The notes under the pieces were generated by a model. The model had not been told where the DNA came from. It saw only the letters and a program-made list of their open reading frames with translations, and searched no databases. Shown in pieces: positions 37,737-45,110 of a stretch of DNA of 51,478 nt (its first letter is position 1; every line of letters begins with the position of its first letter). Made by a program: the position numbers and the translations under genes. Source of the stretch: Amycolatopsis rifamycinica (lineage in GTDB: Bacteria > Actinomycetota > Actinomycetes > Mycobacteriales > Pseudonocardiaceae); the NCBI RefSeq assembly GCF_000695625.1, contig NZ_JMQI01000072.1:1-51478 (forward strand), written 5' to 3'.

Positions 37737-38018
37737 CGGCGATGGCCGGGGTGGGCGGGCGGGGCTGTGGTGTCGTGGTCGGTTGCGGCGTTGATCGGGG
37801 TCGGCCGAGCCTGGCTGCGGGCTGGCGGCGATCACCGGCGTTCACGGGGTCCGGCCGCGGTGTCGTGGTGGGTTGGCGGCGATGGCCTGGGTCGGCGGGG
37901 CGGGGCTGCGGCGCCTTGGTCGGCCGAGCCTGGCTGCGGGGGGCTGGCGGCGATCACCAGCGTCCACGGAGCCCGGCCGCGGCATCCTGGTCCGCGCCCG
38001 GCTTGGCGTCGGCGCGCT
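37737..38018. repeat. GC-rich gene-free stretch with an imperfect tandem duplication
   Basis: No credible gene lies between the IS element and the CGNR gene. Two imperfect copies of a unit of about 120-140 bp are visible. GGCGATGGCC occurs at 37738 and 37878, TCGGCCGAGCCTGGCTGCGG at 37801 and 37920, and CTGGCGGCGATCACC at 37822 and 37944. The changing offset (140, 119, 122) shows insertions and deletions between copies. Open frames here have no family resemblance. Confidence 0.7.
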
Positions 38019-38573
38019 TCACCGGGTCCCGTCCCGTTGCTCGACCACCAGCCGCTGGTGGCGGGCCGCGCGCACGCGGTCGCCGCAGGTTGTCGAGCAC
38101 CAGCGGCGGCGGGCGTGCTCGCGGAAGTAGTACCTGACGCACCCGTGGGCCTCGCACGGGCGGACCAGGCGGCCGAGCTCTCCGCTCGCCACCTCGATCG
38201 CGTCCCGGGCCAGTGCCGCCACCGCCGCGTCGATGCTGCCCGGCCGGGTGCTGTGCCACTCGCGCGCCGGCCCGGTCCGCCAGACCAGCGCCGGGGCCGC
38301 CGCGTCCGCGCGCGCCGCCGCGTTGATCGTCTCCACCGCCGCCGCGGACGGCTCGCGGTCTTCCGCCAGTGCCCCGAGCAGCTCGCGGACGGCCGCGCGC
38401 AAGTCCGTCAGGCGACCCAACGCGGCCGGGTCGGCGACCGCCGCCCCCACGCCCCGCGAGCGCAGCCACGCGGCCGCGTCGCCGGGTGAGCCCAAGTCGT
38501 CCGCCGACTGGCGCCGGGTGTTGACCAGCGCCAGTGCGAGCGAGCGGTCCTCGCCCGGTGCCGCCGTGACCAT
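38019..38573 (-). CDS. CGNR zinc-finger domain regulator (ABATE family)
   Basis: The 184-residue protein from ATG 38573 (GGGAGG ribosome site) has an N-terminal ABATE domain (RSLALALVNTRRQSADDLGS, ALGRLTDLRAAVRELLGAL). The C-terminal CGNR zinc finger is CEAHGCVRYYFREHARRRWC then STTCGDRVRAARH, with four cysteines; the signature is CGDR rather than CGNR. Members are stress-linked transcription regulators. It is divergent from an alpha/beta hydrolase gene whose promoter carries a long inverted repeat, the likely target. A start at 38633 is open but would cross that repeat and lacks a ribosome site. Confidence 0.88.
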   Translation of the reverse strand: MVTAAPGEDRSLALALVNTRRQSADDLGSPGDAAAWLRSRGVGAAVADPAALGRLTDLRAAVRELLGALAEDREPSAAAVETINAAARADAAAPALVWRTGPAREWHSTRPGSIDAAVAALARDAIEVASGELGRLVRPCEAHGCVRYYFREHARRRWCSTTCGDRVRAARHQRLVVEQRDGTR

Positions 38574-38611
38574 GTTCGCCTCCCGAAGCTCGCCCCCAGT
38601 GTCCCCGACCG

Positions 38612-38640
38612 TTGACAGCCTATCGTCTCTCATGGATAAA
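38612..38640 (+). promoter_or_regulatory. Sigma-70-type promoter of the alpha/beta hydrolase gene
   Basis: TTGACA at 38612-38617 is a perfect -35 box, and GATAAA at 38635-38640, 17 bp further, matches 4 of 6 bases of a -10 box. The promoter points at the hydrolase start 35 bp beyond. The AT-rich stretch around 38635-38651 stands out from the GC-rich surroundings. Confidence 0.65.
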
Positions 38641-38663
38641 TGAAAAAATAACCATGAGAGACG
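38624..38663. promoter_or_regulatory. Operator: 12-bp inverted repeat overlapping promoter and ribosome site
   Basis: Perfect inverted arms CGTCTCTCATGG (38624-38635) and CCATGAGAGACG (38652-38663) are separated by 16 AT-rich bases. They overlap the -10 region and abut the GAGGAG ribosome site of the hydrolase gene, so a bound protein would block transcription. The divergent CGNR regulator is the obvious candidate, though its binding sites are not established. Confidence 0.75.
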
Positions 38664-38674
38664 AGGAGAAGACC

Positions 38675-39517
38675 GTGTACCACCGCTACGCCACCGTCGC
38701 CGGGCACCGGCTGTTCTACCGGGAGGCCGGTCCCGCCGACGCCCCCACGATCGTGCTGCTGCACGGCTTTCCGACGAGCTCGCACATGTTCCGGCACCTC
38801 ATCCCCGCGCTGGCGGATCGCTACCACGTCGTCGCGCCGGACTACCTCGGCTCCGGCGCGTCCGACGCGCCGTCCACCGGCGAGTTCACCTACACCTTCG
38901 ACGCGCTCGCCGAACTCACGCTCGGCCTGCTCGACGAGATCGGCCTCGGCCGCTTCGCCCTCTACATCCAGGACTTCGGCGCGCCGGTGGGGCTGCGGAT
39001 CGCCGCCGCGCACCCCGAGCGGGTGACCGCGATCGTCACGCAGAACGGCAACGCCTACGTCGAGGGCCTGGGTGCCGGGCTGCCGCAGAAGCTGGCCGCC
39101 GGCACGCTGACCGAGGACGACCTGCGCGGCATGGTCACCCTCGAGGCCACCAAGGCGCAGTACCTCGACGGCGTGCGCGACCCGTCGCTGGTCAGCCCGG
39201 ACGTCTGGATCCACGACCAGGCGCTGCTGGACCGGCCCGGCGCCGCGGCGATCCAGCAGGCGCTGCTCGCCGGCTACCACCACAACATCGGCCTCTACCC
39301 GAAGTTCCACGAATACTTCCGGACCAGCCGGGTGCCGCTGCTCGCCGTCTGGGGCGGGAACGATGAAATTTTCATCGCCGACGGCGCCCGCGCCTACGCC
39401 CGGGATCTGCCCGACGCCGAAATCCACCTGCTCGATTCCGGCCATTTCGCACTGGAAACGCACTTGGACGCCATCGCCGGCTACATCCGCGGTTTCCTCG
39501 GGCGGGTGCTGCCGTGA
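38675..39517 (+). CDS. Alpha/beta hydrolase (epoxide hydrolase / haloalkane dehalogenase-like)
   Basis: The 280-residue enzyme has the oxyanion loop VLLHGFPTSSHMFRHL (HGxP). Its nucleophile elbow YIQDFGAPVGLRIA has an aspartate (D in QDFG), as in epoxide hydrolases and dehalogenases. A later acid region is VWGGNDEIF, and the catalytic histidine is in LDSGHFALETH. The cap domain contains IGLYPKFHEYFR. GTG 38675 with GAGGAG six bases upstream is preferred; an ATG at 38654 has no ribosome site and lies inside the operator arm. Divergent CGNR control suggests induction by a reactive or toxic compound. Confidence 0.9.
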   Translation: MYHRYATVAGHRLFYREAGPADAPTIVLLHGFPTSSHMFRHLIPALADRYHVVAPDYLGSGASDAPSTGEFTYTFDALAELTLGLLDEIGLGRFALYIQDFGAPVGLRIAAAHPERVTAIVTQNGNAYVEGLGAGLPQKLAAGTLTEDDLRGMVTLEATKAQYLDGVRDPSLVSPDVWIHDQALLDRPGAAAIQQALLAGYHHNIGLYPKFHEYFRTSRVPLLAVWGGNDEIFIADGARAYARDLPDAEIHLLDSGHFALETHLDAIAGYIRGFLGRVLP

Positions 39518-39654
39518 AGGCGCTTTCCGTCGTTCCGGCCCGGTGATCGGGATGCCGGTTGCCACCCGGACCGTCCACTCGTAGGGTTTCTCCCCGAGGT
39601 CGCTTGGCGCGATCCAGGAGCGCTCCGCCGTCATCATCAAGCATGGAGGACGGA

Positions 39655-41712
39655 ATGAGCAGACGGATTCGGATGGGGGCGATCGCGCTCGCGCTCGCCG
39701 CCCCGACGATGATCGCGGGACCGGCGGAAGCCGCCGATCCCCTGCTGTCGCAGGGAAGGCCGGTGACGGTGTCCTCGTCGGGCTGGTGCTGCCCGGCGGC
39801 GAACGCGGTCGACGGGAATTCCGCGACCCGCTGGGCCAGCGCGGCCGGCGTCGATCCACAGTGGATCGACGTCGACCTCGGCGCGGTGGTGCGCGTCAGC
39901 CGCGTGCGGCTGCAGTGGGACGCTTCCTGCGCCACGGCCTACGAAATCGGCACCTCCGCCGACCGTGTCACGTGGACGAAGATCTACGCGACGACCGCGG
40001 GCAAGGGCGGCGTCGAGGACCTGACCTCCCTCGACGGCACCGGCCGCTACGTCCGGGTGTACGGCACGAAACGCTGCCGCACCGACCGCTCGAGGGGCTA
40101 TTCGCTGCAGGAGTTCGCCGTCTACGGCTCGGCGGGGGACGTCCAGCCGCCGTCACCGCCCGGCACGCCGACGCTGGTCGGTGTCACGTCCACCAGCGCC
40201 ACGATCGCGTGGACCGCGGCCACCGACGACGTCGGCGTCGCGGGCTACGACGTCTACCGCGACGGCCAGCTCTGCGCGAGCACGACCGGCGCCCTCACCG
40301 CGACCTGCGGCAACCTCGGCCCGAACGGCAGCTACGGCTTCTACGTCAACGCGCGGGACGCGGCCGGGAACGTGTCGCAGGCCAGCGGCACACTGCCGGT
40401 GCGGACGCCGCCGTCCGACGACAGCACGCCGCCGTCCGCGCCCTCGGACGTGCACGTCACCGCGGTGAACAGCACGTCGATCGGTCTCGCGTGGACGGCG
40501 TCCACCGACGACGTGGGCGTCACCGGGTACCGGATCTACGACGGCGGCACGCAGATCGGGACGTCGGACACGGCGAGCACCACGCTCGGCGGCCTGACCC
40601 CGAGCACGGCGTACCACCTGCAGGTGCGGGCCGTGGACCGCAACGGCAACCTCAGCGCGCCGAGCACCCCGGTCCTGGACGTCACCACCACCGGCGGGTC
40701 GGGCTGCTCGCCGTCGCAGGGCGTCTGCGGTGCCACGCAGATCACCACGGACGACGACGTCGTGTGGGGCCTGACGACCCTGCCGGACGGGACCGTCCTC
40801 TACACCCAGCGCGACGTGCACGACATCATCCACCTGAACCCCGCGACCAGGGCGAAGACGACGATCGGCACCCTGCCGGGGGTGGAGAACACCGACGGCG
40901 AAGGCGGCCTGCTGGGCCTGGAGATCAACCCGGTGTCGTTCGCCACCGACCACTGGCTCTACCTCTTCCACACCACGGCGAGCGACAACCGGATCGTGCG
41001 GGTCAAGTACGACCCGGCCGCGGACTCACTCGACACGAGCACCGAGCAGGTGCTGCTGACCGGCATCGCGCGCAACAAGTACCACAACGGCGGCCGCCTG
41101 CGGTTCAGCCCGGACGGCCGGTACCTGTTCGCCGCCACGGGCGACGCGCAGAACAGCGCCACCGCGCCGAACACGAGCAGCCTCAACGGGAAGGTGCTGC
41201 GGATCAACCCGGACGGCTCGATCCCGGCGGACAACCCGTTCGGCAACGCGGTGTGGAGCTACGGGCACCGCAACATCCAGGGCCTGGCGTTCGACGCCCA
41301 GGGCAGGTTGTGGGAACAGGAGTTCGGCAACAACGTCATGGACGAGACGAACCTGATCGTGAAGGGTGGCAACTACGGCTGGCCTTCGTGCGAAGGGACG
41401 TCGGGTTCGTGCGACGGCTTCGTCGCCCCGAAGCGGACGTACCCGGTGGCACAGGGTTCGTGCAGCGGAATCGCGATCGTCAACGGCGCGCTGTACGTGG
41501 CGTGCGAGCGCGGCGCGCGGCTCTACCGGGCGGTGATCGAGGGCGACACGCTGACGAACGTTCAGTCGTTCTTCACCGGGACGTACGGCAGGCTGCGCAC
41601 CGTCGAGCCGGCGCCGGACAGCGGGCTGTGGCTGGCGACCAGTGTGGACGGTGACAAGGACGGCGTGCCGCACAACAGCCACAACCAGATCCTGCGCGTG
41701 TCGGTGGGGTGA
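39655..41712 (+). CDS. Secreted discoidin-FN3-FN3-PQQ-dependent sugar dehydrogenase-like protein
   Basis: The 685-residue protein from ATG 39655 (GGAGGACGGA upstream) has a signal peptide ending AGPAEA. An F5/8 type C (discoidin) domain follows (about 25-160: AVDGNSATRWASA, WIDVDLGAVVRVSRVRLQW, GYSLQEFAVYG). Next are two fibronectin type III domains (about 170-345: ATIAWTAATDDVGVAGYDVY, SIGLAWTASTDDVGVTGYRI) and a beta-propeller of the glucose/sorbosone dehydrogenase family (VWGLTTLPDGTVLYTQRDVH, EGGLLGLEINP, YHNGGRLRFSPDGRYLFAAT, SYGHRNIQGLAFD). Carbohydrate-targeted oxidation outside the cell is likely; PQQ use is inferred from the family. Confidence 0.9.
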   Translation: MSRRIRMGAIALALAAPTMIAGPAEAADPLLSQGRPVTVSSSGWCCPAANAVDGNSATRWASAAGVDPQWIDVDLGAVVRVSRVRLQWDASCATAYEIGTSADRVTWTKIYATTAGKGGVEDLTSLDGTGRYVRVYGTKRCRTDRSRGYSLQEFAVYGSAGDVQPPSPPGTPTLVGVTSTSATIAWTAATDDVGVAGYDVYRDGQLCASTTGALTATCGNLGPNGSYGFYVNARDAAGNVSQASGTLPVRTPPSDDSTPPSAPSDVHVTAVNSTSIGLAWTASTDDVGVTGYRIYDGGTQIGTSDTASTTLGGLTPSTAYHLQVRAVDRNGNLSAPSTPVLDVTTTGGSGCSPSQGVCGATQITTDDDVVWGLTTLPDGTVLYTQRDVHDIIHLNPATRAKTTIGTLPGVENTDGEGGLLGLEINPVSFATDHWLYLFHTTASDNRIVRVKYDPAADSLDTSTEQVLLTGIARNKYHNGGRLRFSPDGRYLFAATGDAQNSATAPNTSSLNGKVLRINPDGSIPADNPFGNAVWSYGHRNIQGLAFDAQGRLWEQEFGNNVMDETNLIVKGGNYGWPSCEGTSGSCDGFVAPKRTYPVAQGSCSGIAIVNGALYVACERGARLYRAVIEGDTLTNVQSFFTGTYGRLRTVEPAPDSGLWLATSVDGDKDGVPHNSHNQILRVSVG

Positions 41713-41718
41713 GGCGGT

Positions 41719-41749
41719 GCTGACCGGGACCGGCCCGGTCCCGGTCAGC
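41719..41749. terminator. Palindromic terminator between convergent genes
   Basis: Perfect 15-bp arms (GCTGACCGGGACCGG and its complement) around one central base lie just after the dehydrogenase stop at 41712. They include the stop codon of the convergent PfkB gene, so the hairpin would serve both transcripts. Confidence 0.75.
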
Positions 41750-42791
41750 GCCAGCTGTCGTCGCCGAAGCCGAGGGTCACCGGGCCGCGGTGGATCCCGG
41801 CCACCGTCTCCGACGGCAGCACGTCGTCCAGGAACGTGTAGTCCGGGCTGCGGGTCCGCGCGTGCCACTGGGCGATCTCGTGCCAGCCGGGGGCGGCCAG
41901 CGCGCCGCCGAAGTGCTGGACCGACAGGCTCGCCGTCAGGCACGCGAACCGCAGCCGCTCCACCAGCGGCCAGCCGGTCAGCGTCGCGGCCACGAAACCG
42001 GCGCCGAAGACGTCACCCGCGCCCGTGGCGTCCAGCACGTCGACCGGGAGGGCCGGGACCGCCGCCGTCTCGCCGGTCGTCCCGTCCACCGCCAGCACGC
42101 CCTCGCCGCCGCGGGTGATCACCGCGATCGGGACCAGCTCCGCCAGCCTGGCCAGGGCCGCTTCGGGCGTGTCCGTGCGGGTGTAGCGCATTGCCTCGAT
42201 CTCGTTCGGCAGGAACGCGTGGCAGCACGCCAGCTGCTCGAGCAGCGCGGGCGACCAGGCCTCGGACGGGTCCCAGCCGACGTCGGCGAACACCAGGCTG
42301 CCCGCCTGGTGCGCGGTGTGCACCCACTCGGCCGTGTCGAGGCCGATGTGCGCCACCGTCGCGCGGCTCCGCGGCGGCGAACCGGCGAGTTCCGCGACCG
42401 GGACGGGCGGCGGGTGGCCGTGGGTGACCATCGCGCGGTCGCCGGCGTAGGCCAGCGAGACCGTCACCGGGGAGTGCCATTCCGGGAACCGCCGCGACCG
42501 CGACAGGTCGATGTGCTCCTGCCGGGCCAGCACGTCCCAGCAGTAGCGCCCGTAGACGTCGGTGCCGAACGCCGCCGCCAGCGACGTCCGCAGGCCGAGA
42601 CGGCTGAGCGCGACGGCGAAGTTCGCGATGCCGCCCGGTCCCGAGCCCATGCCGCCCGTCCACACCTCCGTGCCCGGGGCCGGCGGGTGTTCGAGCCCGG
42701 TGAAGACCAGGTCGAAGAACAGCAGGCCGGACAGGAAGACATCGGTTTCGGGTGCGGGCTCAGCCGGCACGGGCGCCTCCACGTCGGTCAC
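41745..42791 (-). CDS. PfkB family carbohydrate kinase
   Basis: The 348-residue kinase has PfkB signature 1 (GGMGSGPGGIANFAVALSRL) and signature 2 with the catalytic aspartate in DVLDATGAGDVFGAGFVAAT. Other typical pieces are FGTDVYGRYCWDVL, ADVGWDPSEAW and FLPNEIEAMRYT. It phosphorylates a sugar or nucleoside; the neighbouring GH4 enzyme suggests a sugar. GTG 42791 has no strong ribosome site. The gene diverges from the GH4 gene across 138 bp, and no transporter gene accompanies the pair. Confidence 0.9.
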   Translation of the reverse strand: MTDVEAPVPAEPAPETDVFLSGLLFFDLVFTGLEHPPAPGTEVWTGGMGSGPGGIANFAVALSRLGLRTSLAAAFGTDVYGRYCWDVLARQEHIDLSRSRRFPEWHSPVTVSLAYAGDRAMVTHGHPPPVPVAELAGSPPRSRATVAHIGLDTAEWVHTAHQAGSLVFADVGWDPSEAWSPALLEQLACCHAFLPNEIEAMRYTRTDTPEAALARLAELVPIAVITRGGEGVLAVDGTTGETAAVPALPVDVLDATGAGDVFGAGFVAATLTGWPLVERLRFACLTASLSVQHFGGALAAPGWHEIAQWHARTRSPDYTFLDDVLPSETVAGIHRGPVTLGFGDDSWR

Positions 42792-42929
42792 GCAACGGTG
42801 GCCCGAGCGTGCGTCAGCGGCGCGAGATCCGCAAGAGCTGGGCCGTTCGTGCCACGGATCGCGTGAATCCGGCTGCTAGGGTCACCGGATGCGGCAAGAC
42901 GGTCGGGCGACCGGGGGACGTGCCCCGCG

Positions 42930-44210
42930 ATGAAGCTGGCGATCCTCGGCGGCGGCGGCTTCCGCGTGCCGCTGGTGCACGGGGCGCTGCTCGACGGCGG
43001 CGGGGTCACCGAGCTCGTCCTGCACGACGTCGACGCCGGGCGCCTCGCCGCGATCGAACGGGTGCTGGCCGAGCAGGCCGGCGGCGCGGCGGACGCGCCG
43101 CGGGTGCGCACGACCACCGACCTCGCCACCGCGGTGTCCGATGTGGACTTCGTGTTCTCGGCCATCCGCGTGGGCGGCCTGCGCGGACGGCGGCTGGACG
43201 AGCAGATCGCGCACGCCGAGGGCGTGCTGGGCCAGGAAACGGTGGGTGCGGGCGGGCTCGCCTACGGGTTGCGGACGGTCCCGGTCGCCGTCGCCCTCGC
43301 CCGGCTGGTCGGCGAGCTGGCGCCGCGCGCGTGGGTCATCAACTTCACCAACCCCGCCGGGATGGTCACCGAAGCGATGGCCGCGCACCTCGGCGGCCGG
43401 GTGATCGGCATCTGCGACTCCCCGGCCGGGCTGTGCCGCCGCGTCGCCCGGGCGCTCGGGATCGACGCGGCGGCGGCGCGGTTCGACTACGCGGGGCTCA
43501 ACCACCTCGGCTGGCTCCGCTCGGTGCGCGTCGGCGGTGAGGACGTCCTGCCGCGGCTGCTCGCCGACAGTGCCGCGTGCGAGTCGTTCGAAGAAGGCAA
43601 GCTCTTCGGCGCGGAGTGGCTGCGCACGCTCGGCGCGGTTCCCAACGAGTACCTGCACTACTACTACTTCGCCCGCGAGGCCGCCGGTTCGGCGTCTCGC
43701 GGGGCGTTCCTGCTGGAGCAGCAACGCGGGTTCTACGCGGCACCTTCACTGGCTTCGTGGGAACGCACGCGCCTGGAGCGCGAAGCGACGTACATGGCCG
43801 AGACGCGCGAGGGAGAGCGTGAGGACCTCGAAGGCGGTGGCTACGAGAAGGTCGCGCTGGCCTTGATGCGCGCCCTGGCGCACGGCGAGCGCACGACGCT
43901 GATCCTCAACGTCCGCAACGGTTCCACGCTGGCGGGCGTGCCGGGTGACGCGGTCGTCGAGGTGCCGTGTGCCGTCGGCGCCGAGGGCGCCCGGCCGCTC
44001 GCCACCGCGCCGCTGGCGGACCACGCGCTGGGCCTGGTGACGACGGTCAAGGCCGTCGAGCGGGCGGCGATCGAGGCGGCGACGACGGGTTCGCGGGCGG
44101 CGGCGCTGCGGGCGTTCGCGCTGCACCCGCTGGTCGACTCGGTGTCGGTCGCCCGGCGGCTGCTCGACGCCTACGCCGCCGCGCACCCGGAACTCGCCTA
44201 CCTCGCCTAG
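42930..44210 (+). CDS. Glycoside hydrolase family 4 enzyme (6-phospho-beta-glucosidase-like)
   Basis: The 426-residue enzyme has the GH4 NAD-binding start KLAILGGGGFRVPLVHGALL, and DVDFVFSAIRVGGLRGRRLD, then QETVGAGGLAYGLRTVP. Metal/catalytic segments are INFTNPAGMVTEAM, IGICDSPAGLCRRV and YAGLNHLGWLRSV, with the metal cysteine in GICD and a histidine in LNHLGW. GH4 enzymes use NAD+ and Mn2+ in an oxidation-elimination mechanism. Whether it needs a 6-phosphorylated substrate cannot be read directly. A divergent PfkB kinase suggests a kinase-plus-glycosidase route for a beta-glucoside. It overlaps the convergent SDR by 4 bp. Confidence 0.92.
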   Translation: MKLAILGGGGFRVPLVHGALLDGGGVTELVLHDVDAGRLAAIERVLAEQAGGAADAPRVRTTTDLATAVSDVDFVFSAIRVGGLRGRRLDEQIAHAEGVLGQETVGAGGLAYGLRTVPVAVALARLVGELAPRAWVINFTNPAGMVTEAMAAHLGGRVIGICDSPAGLCRRVARALGIDAAAARFDYAGLNHLGWLRSVRVGGEDVLPRLLADSAACESFEEGKLFGAEWLRTLGAVPNEYLHYYYFAREAAGSASRGAFLLEQQRGFYAAPSLASWERTRLEREATYMAETREGEREDLEGGGYEKVALALMRALAHGERTTLILNVRNGSTLAGVPGDAVVEVPCAVGAEGARPLATAPLADHALGLVTTVKAVERAAIEAATTGSRAAALRAFALHPLVDSVSVARRLLDAYAAAHPELAYLA

Positions 44211-44917
44211 ACCGCCGCCATCGCGTTGAACTCCGCTTCGGCTTCCCGCTCGGTGTAGAGCCGCCACGCCCGCTCGGCGATGTCGTCCGGATCGAGCGTG
44301 CCCACCGTGAAGCCGTGGTCCTGCGACGTGAACACGCGGTGGATGTCGCCGCGCTCGACGAGGCCGCCGATGGTCAGGATCCCGGCGTGGACGCCGGTTT
44401 CCCGCAGGGCCGCGTGCAGCGTGAGCACGTACATCCGCAGTGCCGCCGACGCCGGGGCGAGGCTGCCGAGCATCGGCATCGGGTACTTGCCGCTGAGGCC
44501 GCCGGCGAACAGCAGCGAACCCGAGCCGCGCGCCAGCAGGCCCGGTAGCACGGCTTCGACGAGTCTCGCCGCCGGGGCGACGACGGCGTCGAACGACGCG
44601 CGCAGGGTGCCGGCCCCGGCTTCGGTGAGCGGCGTGATGCCCGGCCCGGCCGTGGCGTCGGCCGGCCCGAAGTACACCGCGTCGATCTCGCCGGCGTCGG
44701 CCGTGATGCGGACGAGCACGTCGCGGAGCTGGGCTTCGTCGGTGACGTCGGCCGTGTAGGTGGGGGCGTTGACGCCGGCGAGCGACGCGCGGTAGCCCGC
44801 GTGGCGCGTGTCGGTGCGGGAGACCAGCGCCGTCGTGAAGCCTTCGCGGCCGAAGCGGCGGGCGATCGACAGGCCGAGGCCGGGACCGACGCCCAGGACG
44901 GCGAGCACTTTCGGCAA
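44207..44917 (-). CDS. SDR-fold oxidoreductase lacking a standard YxxxK
   Basis: The 236-residue protein begins KVLAVLGVGPGLGLSIARRF, an SDR Rossmann motif in GxGxxLG form, and has SRTDTRHAGYRASL after beta-2. The region expected to hold the active site reads LLFAGGLSGKYPMPMLGSLA then PASAALRMYVLTLHAAL, so the tyrosine/lysine pair is replaced by PASAALR. This matches a known group of short-chain enzymes of unclear activity. The ATG at 44917 follows AGGAGG. Inverted repeats directly upstream (44930-44979) suggest tight regulation. Confidence 0.85.
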   Translation of the reverse strand: MPKVLAVLGVGPGLGLSIARRFGREGFTTALVSRTDTRHAGYRASLAGVNAPTYTADVTDEAQLRDVLVRITADAGEIDAVYFGPADATAGPGITPLTEAGAGTLRASFDAVVAPAARLVEAVLPGLLARGSGSLLFAGGLSGKYPMPMLGSLAPASAALRMYVLTLHAALRETGVHAGILTIGGLVERGDIHRVFTSQDHGFTVGTLDPDDIAERAWRLYTEREAEAEFNAMAAV

Positions 44918-44929
44918 GGAAACCTCCTG

Positions 44930-44979
44930 AAGTTGAGTATGACCTCAACTTAGCCACAACTTGAGGATGCCGTCAACTT
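44930..44979. promoter_or_regulatory. Operator array with repeated CAACTT half-sites
   Basis: A perfect inverted repeat, AAGTTGAG (44930-44937) and CTCAACTT (44944-44951), is followed by two further CAACTT copies at 44957-44962 and 44974-44979. The three CAACTT copies are spaced 11 and 17 bp. The array lies just upstream of the SDR ribosome site and would overlap its promoter. No regulator gene is adjacent. Confidence 0.7.
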
Positions 44980-45110
44980 GCGTTGTGCGTCCACAAAGGA
45001 CATTTGGTGGGCCGGGCGTGCGGCCGTCCGGGCGGTTTCCGGCGTCCGGACGGGTTTCCCGGGCTCGCGCGCCTTCCGCGACGCCGGGAACGGCGCCCAT
45101 CATCGGCGGC

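Noticed and set aside
37361..38137. 258-codon plus-strand frame across the IS end and duplicated region
   Set aside because: Mixes antisense transposase with GC-rich repeat translation; Pro/Arg-rich and implausible.
38654..39517. ATG 38654 as the start of the alpha/beta hydrolase
   Set aside because: It lies within the right arm of the inverted repeat with no ribosome site, while GTG 38675 has GAGGAG at ideal spacing.
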